Of a stretch of 64,000 nucleotides of DNA, positions 35,765-44,774 are shown piece by piece. The stretch comes from Aralia elata. Taxonomy: Eukaryota > Streptophyta > Magnoliopsida > Apiales > Araliaceae. Every line of letters starts with the position of its first letter. The first letter of the stretch is position 1. The translations under genes were made by a program, and so were the position numbers. The notes beneath the pieces were generated by a model that was not told where the DNA came from, searched no databases, and saw nothing but the letters and a program-made list of their open reading frames with translations. The stretch spans positions 87,537,766 to 87,601,765 of the forward strand of contig CM068382.1 in assembly GCA_034770075.1 (NCBI GenBank), written 5' to 3'.

Positions 35765-35814
<50 letters not shown>

Positions 35815-35817
<3 letters not shown>

Positions 35818-35969
35818 TAAGCTTCTAATGCGAACCGTCGTCTTTAGTGTCTATGGCGACGATTCGACCCGTCGCCGTAGCCATGTAGTTTTTAGCGACA
35901 GGTCGAATCGTCGCCATAGACACCAAAGACGACGGTTCACATTTTAAGGTTCGCATTAGAAGCTTACCG
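35815..35969. mobile_element. Foldback element F6 in a (TA)n tract
   Basis: A 155 bp near-perfect hairpin. Ends GGTAAGCTTCTAATGCGAAC on both sides. Its core ATTCGACCCGTCGCCGTAGC and AGACGACGGTTC blocks match F1. TA runs lie at 35768-35808 and 35970-35992. Confidence 0.88.
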
Positions 35970-36001
<32 letters not shown>

Positions 36002-36003
36002 TA

Positions 36004-36258
36004 GAAAGGATCAAGAGTATATCCCCTTATATGACATACCAAACATACCCCCTTTAGCGACGGACCAGGCGACGGTTTGGTCCGTCGCTATAGGTTCGGT
36101 CCGTCGCTATAGGTTCGGTCCGTCGCTATATGTTGTCCGTCGCTAAAAGCTATAGCGACGGACCGAACCTAAGGCGACGGACCGAACCGTCGCCCGGACA
36201 GTCGCTAAAAGGGGTATGCTTGGTATGTCATATAAGGAGGTATGTTCTTGATCCTTTC
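36004..36258. mobile_element. Foldback element F7 in a (TA)n tract
   Basis: A 255 bp hairpin. The left end GAAAGGATCAAGAGTATA is followed by CCCCTTATATGACATACC. The right end, reversed, is GAAAGGATCAAGAACATACC. The centre has repeated GGTTCGGTCCGTCGCTATA units and their complements. TA runs are on both sides. It is a close sister of F8. Confidence 0.88.
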
Positions 36259-36289
36259 ATATATATATATATATATGTGTGTGGGGGGG

Positions 36290-36338
36290 GGAGAAGAGGA
36301 TCAAGAACATACCTCTTTATATGACATACCAAGCATAC
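36290..36338. mobile_element. Foldback element F8, left half
   Basis: GAGAAGAGGATCAAGAAC, then ATGACATACC: the left arm of a hairpin like F7. The LTR insertion at 36339 cuts it. The rest is at 40201-40435. Confidence 0.85.
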
Positions 36339-38052
36339 TGTGATGACCCGGATTTTCAGAAAAATATTAAAATAAGAATTTAATAAATAAAATTCTTATT
36401 TGGTGTTATGATATGTGGTATTATGAAATATAGTGAATATATTATTATATTTGCTATAGTTAAATAAATTTGTGAGAAAATAATTTATAGAAAGAAAAGA
36501 AAATAATTGAATATATTATTATATATATATTTATTTTGATTTGAAATAAATTGTGAGAATCAATTTATTTAAAGATATGGATAGCTTGAAAGATACATAA
36601 TTTTTGTATCTATTAATGAGCAACTTAAAATAATTTATAATATTAAATTATTTTAATAGGAGTATAATGTAAATTTTGTGGTGAAGAAAGTAATTTATAT
36701 ATGGAGATTAAATTTAAATTATATTATAATATAATATAATTTGATTATGAAGTCTTGTAATGAATTCACTGTGAATTAAATTTCATAAGCAAGTTAATTA
36801 ATTCACTTAATTAAATTGGTGAATTAAGGTAATATTTAAATTATGGTTAAATATATTAAAGCTATATATTTAATGAATAGAAATAAATTGTTGAAGACAA
36901 TTTATAGAAAAGGAAAGAAATTAATTGTTTCAAAGGAAAAAGAAATGAATACATGTTAAAATAATTTATATAATTATTTTAATATGGTGGGATTGGTATA
37001 TTGAATTTAAGTATACAGAATTATTGTATACCTTAAATAAAGTAAATTGAAGTAATTTATAATATTAAATTATTTCAACATATCTAGTGGATTTATTACC
37101 ATACATGTAATATGTTACTTTCATTTTGAGAAGAATGAGGAAATTAAAATTTGTTATACAATATAGATTGTATAATTTAAATAAGTTTTATGGGAATAAT
37201 GTATAATGTGTAAATTGAATGGTATAGAAATAAATCGTTAAAAACATTTTATGGAAGGAAGGAGATTACTATATTTAATAATATAAAATTTAAAAGTATT
37301 CATTAAATGAACTAAAATAATTAATTGAATATTAATTATTTTAATATAATTGGTCCGTTGCACCAAATGTATTATTTTATTTAACGCGTTAATTCCATTT
37401 TTATTTATTGGAAGGAATATATAACTTTAATACACAAATGTATATGTGTATCGGAAGTGTCATGTACGGAAAGTATACATTAAATAAGTGAATGAAAATA
37501 ATTAATAAATTGAATATTAATTATTTTAATATAGTTGGTTCTTTACACTAAAAGTGTTTATTTTAATTATGAATTTAATTTTATAATTAGTGGAGTAATT
37601 TTTATACATATTATAAATGTATAATTATTTAATTTTGGTTAATAATTTATTGGAATAAATGTAATTATGATACATTTACACGTGTGTATTAAAAATATGT
37701 ATAATGTAACATATATACATATATACGTATATGTGTTATGAGTTAGGAAGTGTTAGAAAGTAAGTATGTAATAAAGCAAATAAAGAGGAGAAATAAGAAG
37801 TAATTTGACTTCAGTGTATTCTTATTATGACTTCATACATTACAAGAGAAAGCAGTGCTCTATTTATAGCATGCCAAGGCTTGACAAATAAGAGGAATCA
37901 AAACATAAAAAACTACAACCGAGAAAGTGCATTGCACATGCTCCACTAAAGTTTGTCTTTCATGAAGTTCAGCATATGCTGAGTCAAATTTTTAAAGCAT
38001 GAGGTGGCGTTTTTTTAAGGCTAGTAAAAGACACTAAGCATTTGCCTGATGG

Positions 38053-38156
38053 AATAGGAAAGTTAAGAAAGCTTAATGAAAATTAATTCCCTGCTCATTT
38101 GTTGCTCTATGTCCATCCGTTCCAACCTATTTTAACTTAACTTTCCTATTCACAAG
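38053..38156. repeat. Short inverted repeat
   Basis: GAATAGGAAAGTTAAG near 38053 and CTTAACTTTCCTATTC near 38140 are perfect complements. The function is unknown. Confidence 0.7.
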
Positions 38157-38689
38157 CTACTAATACCAAAATTCACCCAATTTCTACCGGAAATCACCAA
38201 ATCTACTAAAGAATTGAAGTTATAAACGGAGATTGAAGGAGAGTCAAAGTCCAAGAAAGGATTTAATTCAAGATAGAAGCCGCAGATGGAACAGAGAATG
38301 AACTAGAACTCGTAATAAGGTGGTTCCGGAAGAAATCAACTAGCAGAATAACTGATACGTTGATTGATTATTTTTTTCCCTTATTTGATTTGATTTTTTT
38401 TGGTATATGAAGCTATTCTGGGTAAATTTATGGATCATATATAGCCAGATTTGTAAACCCCATTTCTGTTTTCAAATCCATTTGTTGAGCTTGTTTGTTC
38501 TTCAAATCCCTTAGCTAATGGGGTCCTATGAAATTTGCAATTTTTATGAAAAAATTATACATCATACCGCTTTGATATTGAGACTCAATTTAACTCAGTA
38601 GAATTCTCTCTCATTGAAAGCCTAGAATAATAATTTGAATTGAGATGTCGAGTTTACCGATGGATATAGTTGCTTTTGATGTTGGAGTT

Positions 38690-39040
38690 GAATAGTATCG
38701 GGTGGTGCTAGAACCTGAGTATGTGGATAAGGGCTTTCAGTTTGATGTGGAAATATTGGGGTGGATGTCTTTGTGTAACCTGTTCATATTTTAAAAACGA
38801 TCTTCATATATGGGTGATGAAGGAATATGGTGTAAAGGAGTCATGGACTAAGTTGTTATCAGTTGAACCACCGAGTACCTTTTTAGTATATGAAGCTTCT
38901 GGTTTATTCAAAGAGTGGTGGGAAATTCTCTTGAATTATGATGACAAAAGGCTTGTTTGGTATGTCCTTAAAGAAAATTGGTTAAGGAAGTTAGAGTTGA
39001 TGGTATGCCTTATTCATTTAGTGCAGGAGTTTTTGTAGGG
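38690..39040 (+). pseudogene. F-box-associated domain fragment
   Basis: The reading starts in one frame (EYVDKGFQFDVEILG) and after a shift near 38760 continues as GGCLCVTCSYF, then IWVMKEYGVKESWTKLLSV, the hallmark of the F-box-associated (FBA) domain of plant CPR1-like F-box proteins, then DDKRLVWYVLKE. The F-box itself and the C-terminal end are absent. Such proteins are SCF ubiquitin-ligase adaptors. This piece is inside an LTR insertion, so it is a carried or inserted fragment. Confidence 0.8.
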
Positions 39041-40200
39041 AGTCTTGTTTCACTCGATGGTCGAAATGATAGCAGAAAAAGGTAGACAAGAGAAAGAGCA
39101 CAGTGCTAGACAAACAGGGCGGCTGTGGAGCATATCTGATAATTTGAAAACCAGGGATAAACATTAAGAGTTATAAGAAGAATGAAAATGTATGAATTAT
39201 GTTAACTGGAGAGCAAGCTACTTACACATCGGCCATTTGATTTGCGTAAAAGAACGTACGAGGCAAGTTTTTCAGTTTACTTATGTGAACTCAATATGTA
39301 TGTGTAATTGTTATAGCAACTTGTTACCATGATTATGAATACATTGAAATGCATTTGTTGCTATATTATGATTTATGAAAGTCAAAATATGACTAATTGT
39401 TGAATTGAGTTATGGAACTCAATATATTTGCAATGGATAATAGGTGCAAAGCATGTGTAGTATGATATGGGATGTATGTTACTACTAGTATTGCATAAGT
39501 TTGATGATGCACTTGTAATATGCATGAACACAAAAATTATAATGCATGAACACGAAGAATATAATGCATGAACTGAATATGAAACTATGTGCTACGTGAA
39601 GCGTGATAAACTGTTGGACTTGTTGGGCCGTCGTGCTCAACCTTGCAATAATTTGCAGGTTACAATTGCGATGAAATCTCTAGTTATTCAGATGATAAAG
39701 TTCAGAAGAGCATGTAAAAAAAAATAGTTCTTTTGAATAAGATTGTATTAACTTGTGATGATAATTCACAATGTGTGTAAAGTGCTATTATGTAAAGTTT
39801 GAAATATTTAATAAATGAAGAATGATTGTTCTGAAATAAGAATGTCTGTTTTGAGTTTGAAAGATAGCGTTTTAGCTACTTCACAATGTAAAAATTAATA
39901 TAGTGATAATACTATACGAGAAAGGTTGTATATTAAGAAATGAGTTATAATTACTCATAATCACTCTGATGAAATAAATCATCAAATGAATATGATTTGG
40001 AAATAAATAAGATAATCGTAAAGGTTGCGATTCAGGGAACGAAAGAAAGATATAGAAAAATTTTAATTATCCGCATTTTCAACTATTATTTCATCATAGT
40101 ATGATGTAAAGCTGAATTAAGATAGTAATTAACGCACAAGGTCGGGATTAAGATTAGTCCTAATTTTGGATAAAGTGGTCCCGATTTTGGGGGCGTTACA

Positions 40201-40435
40201 CATACCCCCTTTAGCAACGGACCGGACGACGGTTCGGTCTGTCGCCATAGGTTCGGTACGTCGCTATAGGTTCGGTCTGTCGCTATATGTTTGTCCGTCA
40301 CTATATATTGTCCATCGCTAAAAGCTAGAGCAACGGACCGAACATATGGCGACGGACCAAATCGTCGTCCGGTCCGTCGCTAAAGGGGGTATGCTTGGTA
40401 TGTCATATAAGTGGGTATGCTCTTGATCCTCTCCC
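40201..40435. mobile_element. Foldback element F8, right half
   Basis: It resumes at the duplicated CATAC with GACGGTTCGGTC and GTCGCTATAGG repeats and ends GGTATGTCATATAAG...GATCCTCTCCC, the complement of 36290-36338. (TA)n follows. Confidence 0.88.
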
Positions 40436-40825
40436 ATATATATATATATGGGCACTGTTTCATCTAACTGTGATCCAGCCATCCAAAATAAGATCCAAGG
40501 GTTGGGCGTGGGCACGACCGCTACTCCCTCTAGCGGCCAGCCAAATTTTTCATGTTGGCCGCTAGAGGGAGTAGCGGCCAACATGAAAATTCGTAGAAAT
40601 ATTTGGCCTTCTGCTCAGGACAAAAGTCTAAAATACTTTTAGTTAAATTTAAATAGTTTTAATATATAAAATATTTAGAGTTTAAATTTTAAACAATCAA
40701 ATTATCACAATAATTTACAATGTTAAATTATATTACATAAAAAATTATATTACAAATATTTTATACAAATAAATACATTGATATATTTGACAAATATTTT
40801 ATACAATTTATTCTCATCAAAGGCG

Positions 40826-40931
40826 TAGTCCTATTCAACATAGGCCAAGCTGATTATCCCTAAACCCAATGTGAGTTTTTCTATTTTGATTTGCTCCCCC
40901 GCCGTGAGAATGGATAAGAGGCTCGTGGGAT
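40826..40931 (+). other. Plastid-derived fragment: rRNA operon promoter region
   Basis: GATTTGCTCCCCCGCCGT, then GAGAATGGATAAGAGG and CTCGTGGGAT, is the recognisable plastid sequence upstream of 16S rRNA (Prrn). The part before it (TTATCCCTAAACCCAATG, TGAGTTTTTCTATTTTGA) also fits that spacer. A short deletion lies between GCCGT and GAGAATGG. It is a nuclear copy and not functional. Confidence 0.82.
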
Positions 40932-40989
40932 AAATGCTATTTCCTAATTCCAATGCCTTACTTCCTTCCCGTTCCATGATTTGCTTTAT

Positions 40990-41024
40990 CCCGCTATTCG
41001 GAGGTTCGAATCCTTCCGTCCCAG
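40990..41024 (+). other. Plastid-derived 3' half of trnQ-UUG
   Basis: CCCGCTATTCGGAGG, then TTCGAATCCTTCCGTCCCAG, is the 3' half of plastid tRNA-Gln(UUG): anticodon-stem 3' strand, variable loop, T-arm and acceptor 3' strand. The 5' half and the anticodon are absent, so it is no working tRNA gene. In plastid genomes trnQ is far from the rRNA operon, so this piece and 40826-40931 were joined secondarily. Confidence 0.88.
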
Positions 41025-41820
41025 GACATATCCATTCTATTAATTATATAAAATATTTGTCAAATATATCAATGTATTTATTTGTATAAAATATTTGTAA
41101 TATAATTTTTTATGTAATATAATTTAACATTGTAAATTATTGTGATAATTTGATTGTTTAACATTTAAACTCTAAATATTTTATATATTAAAACTATTTA
41201 AATTTAACTAAAAGTATTTTAGACTTTTATCCTGAGTAGAAGACCAAATATTTCTACAAACTTTCATGTTGGCCGCTACTCCCTCTAGCGGCTAACATAA
41301 AAAATTTGGCTGGCCGCTAGAGGGAGTAGCGGTCGTGCCCACGCCCAACCCTTGGATCTTATTTTGGATGGATTGATCACAGTTAGATGAAACAGTGTCC
41401 ATAACTAACGTTTTCTGTGGATCATTCCCCATATATATATACATATATATATATATAATGGATCCTAAGCAGACCCTCTTATTTGACATACTCCCTTATT
41501 TAACATGCTTATTTATACCCTCCTTATTTTGTTTCTCTCTCCTTACATGTTTTCATCCCTGTCTATTTTTCTCCAAAACCGAGCATCATCTCATCCCTTC
41601 TCTCCAAAACAGTCTCCAACCTAGCTCAAAAAATTGCAGCAGAGAGGTCGAATCAGAGGAATCTCAACTTCGAATCGGTAAACCCCCTACTATTTTCCCT
41701 ATTACAACTATATTTTTTGATTTTACGGTGCGATTTTCCCTACTTTTTCGATTTCTAGGTTTTATGTGGCCCTTGTTATCTCTTTGCTATTTGGGTATTT
41801 TTCTGCGAGTTTATTTTTTC

Positions 41821-41982
41821 AAAGGAATCTAAGTTCTGTTCTCGTACTCTGGTTATAATTCTAGTACTTTGATTCAAGTATTTGGTTCGATTTAGTTTTT
41901 TAGAGGAATCTAAGTTTTGTTCTCATGTTCTGGTTATAATTCTAGTAATTTGATTCAAGTATTTGGTTCGATTTAGAGGCTT
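41821..41982. repeat. Tandem duplication, 81 bp unit, in the F10 left arm
   Basis: GGAATCTAAGTT, TCTGGTTATAATTCTAGTA and TTTGGTTCGATTTAG occur twice, 81 bases apart. The right arm lacks this part. Confidence 0.85.
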
Positions 41983-43263
41983 ATATCCACTCTTCTTGAA
42001 GCTTATGAAGGTGCGAAGAACACTCCATTAGGGGAGAAATGAAGTGGGAATAATAGAGTAGAAGATAAAAAGTGAATTTTCTTTCTGATATTTAATGTTT
42101 CATTAGGGGAGAACAGAGCAGAGAACAAGGAAAGGAAAGAAGTGATGACAGTTTTTTCCTCCAAAAAATTTTCTCCATATTTAAAATTAATCGAGGGAAG
42201 AGAAAATTCTATAATCTAAACCAAAAAAAATTTAAAATTAAAGGGTGTGGCAAAAGTGAATGTTGAGATGCTAAAAGAATGAATTTTGGTCTGTTCTTTT
42301 ATAGGGTTATTGAATCTTGGAATTAATTTGGAGTAATTTGGATTTTGGGCATTCTAGGTTTGTTACAGTTTTCAAGAATTGATTTTGTTTTTTTTGGGGG
42401 GGGGGGGGTGTTTGTGATGTATTGGGAATGGTTGGTTTATTGTGCAAAAGATTGATGACAGAGGGGTTTGGTGTTGAAACCTGTAAGTTAGTTATGAAAA
42501 AGCTGCTAATTAGTTGAATTAAGTAAATTCGGTGTTAGATTGTTGGCCTAATTGGCAAGGTGAGTGCATTGATTTCATATTAAGTTAATTTATCCAGCAT
42601 GCATGGGTTTAGCTAGCTGGAGATGGCATTGTTGAAGGTAAAGTCATTTTGATACTTCTGTTATTGATATTCATATATACTCCTAGCCCGCTCTAGACTG
42701 CTGGAGAGGAATTTTCTTGGTGAGTCCAAATATATGATGTAGCTGTTGAGAACTGCAGCAGTGCATCTGTGGGAAAGCATCACACTTTACTTGGAAGAAA
42801 CTCTGGTCTCTCATCTGCCTACTTCATTTTACCAATCTCATTTAAAGATTTTTTGACTTGAGTACTTGTCATTACTCGTTAGACTGTCACGTGGAGGGGT
42901 TGTTGGAATGTAAAGCTACTCTAACAGGCTAAGCATACTATGTGAGCTTTAGTTTGCATCAATCCTTTGTTTTGCAAATCAACGCTGAAAAGCAAGGGAA
43001 CCAACAGAGCGAGCACTCATACATGTACTGATAGATAGACATGCAAAGATTTGAACGAAGATGTCAAGCTTTTTCCTTTTGCATTATTTCTTGTATAGAT
43101 GTACATCATGTACACATTTACATGGAAAATTTTGTGCAACTCTAGCAATGAACTTTGTTTCAATGTGATATAGATTGTTTTGTCTACTTCCCTCAGGAAA
43201 CTTACTTTTTATCAACAAAAAATATACTAAACTTGTGCTAATTCCAGCTTTTGACCTGTGTTT

Positions 43264-43480
43264 TAGCTCTGATGAGAATGTTGACAGTTCAGCCACATCT
43301 CATCACTGATAAAGGCTATTTGGAGCGCTCCATCAAGTACGCCATTGATTGCGGAGTAACAGACCAGTGGCTTCAGGCATGAACTCGTGGCTTCCCTCCT
43401 AAAGAAGGGATGGAAGGAGGCGTGGTTCCAGATTCAAATGGCATAATGTCTATAACAGATAGGGAATACCTCACATTATT
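43264..43480 (+). pseudogene. Exon-like piece of an unidentified gene in F10
   Basis: After a pyrimidine-rich TTTTAG acceptor-like site, plus reads HLITDKGYLERSIKYAIDCG, then VTDQWLQA, a TGA, and RGFPPKEGMEGGVVPDSNG followed by MSITDREYL. Composition and the coding-like pattern suggest a real exon from a host gene. I do not recognise the family. The TGA at 43379 breaks it. Confidence 0.45.
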
Positions 43481-44281
43481 GCTTGTTAGTTGAACAAGTT
43501 AATGCTCCTACACCTTGCTAGTTGTCTTATATGCCTTGTTTGGTTGAATTTGTTCTTTCCCCTGTAAAGAAATTTGAGTGCATCATTTCCCATCTTTCCT
43601 GTGCGAATGTGGCTAATTGGCTACGGATGTACTTGTATAACAACAATTTTGAAGTGGATTGCATTCAGTGTTGTAGCTTAGTAGTAAAATTCATGGGTTC
43701 AACGAGGAAGATTCTCTTGTTTTGTTGCCCTGCCTTTCAATTTCTCATTAGACAGATGTTCTTTCCTTTAATATTTTTCTATTCTTTCATATGCGAGTTT
43801 TTTCTTTTTATAGATGAATTATGTTTTGCTCCAAGGTTCCAAGTGAACTTTAAATTAAATTATTTAATGATAGCATCTTCTAATCTAAGCATGTAATTGG
43901 CAACTTACAGGCTCCGGTCGAAAGATTCTCTGCCTAAATAGTTTTGTTTCAAAATATACTTGAATTGAATATTGCCAATCCAATTTAAAAAAAAACATCC
44001 CCACCGGATTGACAATTTCACATGGTAAATGTGACGGTTTATATTTCTTCATGGAAAGATATGAAAGATTTTAGCAACAATTCACAGGAAAGATTTCAGT
44101 GGATATTAACAAACGAGAGATACAATTTGACAACAGAATCAGCTAACTTTCCCAAGTTGTCCAAACATGGGAGATATTAACCCAACACTAAAAGTAAAAG
44201 AGAACTATAAAGAAAGACGAGAATCGACAGACAGACTTGGATTCTTCCACTAATACACACTTCAGCAACAAGAGAATTGCT

Positions 44282-44443
44282 CTATTCGGAAAATTGAGCA
44301 CCCCCATCAAGCTTTGATGCAGCCAGCTTGTCCAAAAACCAAGCCAACTTCCCATTGATTGGCTGGACCATCTTTGCAGGCAATGATGGACCTTCAACAT
44401 TATCGATTGCCATGTGCACCACCTCAGCTTTGCTGCTCCCTGT
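44282..44443 (-). pseudogene. 6-phosphogluconolactonase C-terminal fragment, part 2
   Basis: Minus reads KAEVVHMAIDNVEG, then MVQPINGKLAWFLDK, to a TAG stop at 44282. This is the C-terminal end of plant 6-phosphogluconolactonase (oxidative pentose phosphate pathway). The Copia insertion cuts it at 44443, and part 1 resumes in frame at 51439. It lacks the catalytic N-terminal two thirds. Confidence 0.85.
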
Positions 44444-44724
44444 TGTTGTGCGGAAGCTACTGCGAAAGCTACTAAATCAAATTAGGAATTATCATACACA
44501 CAGAAACAAAAAGATTTACGTGGTTCGGCAAATCGCCTACTCCACGGAGGTAGCACTAATTATATAACAACTAACTGAGAGATGATATTACAAAGGAGGA
44601 TACATGAGTTTATATAGGAGATTAGAGCACACCTCTGTCAATAATGGTGTGCTCCATCTTCAACAAAGTTGGTCACCAACCCATTACCTACAGTGAGCCA
44701 CCAACCAGCCGCCTAATACCAACA
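44444..44724 (-). repeat. Copia 3' LTR
   Basis: On minus it starts TGTTGGTATTAGGCGGC and ends GCTTCCGCACAACA. It is 281 bp against 267 bp for the 5' LTR (a small length difference near the end). The two differ at several sites, so this copy is older than the Copia at 59184-63975. Confidence 0.9.
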
Positions 44725-44774
44725 ATCTCCACCTTCGCGAACTTTCAAAGATTTGTGCTACCTCTAATGCACCC

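Larger units (their letters stand above)
36339..40200 (+). mobile_element. Long LTR-type insertion with TSD CATAC, carrying an F-box piece
   Basis: A 3.86 kb insertion, TGTGATGACCCGG...GGGGGCGTTACA, with a perfect 5-bp duplication CATAC (36334-36338 and 40201-40205), inserted in foldback F8. 36339-37740 is homologous (reversed) to 3425-4557. 39620-40200 has the shared GCTCAACCTTGC then TTTGCAGG landmark. No gag or pol is present, so it reads as a solo LTR. The middle (about 37750-39550) is not explained by the LTR and holds an F-box fragment. Confidence 0.88.
40450..41430. mobile_element. Foldback element F9 with plastid DNA at its centre
   Basis: A 981 bp hairpin with arms of about 360-390 bp (40450-40810 and 41041-41430) between (TA)n tracts. 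Each arm has GGCCGCTAGAGGGAGTAGCGG-like palindrome blocks (shown here split: GGCCGCTAGAGG, GAGTAGCGG) then AT-rich sequence. The right end carries about 30 extra bases (CCACAGAAAACGTTAGT on the reverse strand) that match the F3 end and are missing on the left. The loop (40811-41040) is plastid-like. Confidence 0.9.

Noticed and set aside
36339..40200. Complete LTR retrotransposon with its own two LTRs
   Set aside because: I find no repeat of the first part near the end, no primer site and no gag or pol. A single LTR with a foreign middle fits better.
40990..41024. Functional tRNA-Gln gene
   Set aside because: Only the 3' half of plastid trnQ is present; no 5' half or anticodon.
41395..41832. 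145-codon plus frame in the F10 left arm
   Set aside because: It starts in the TA tract and runs through the terminal inverted repeat; the matching right arm does not keep it open.
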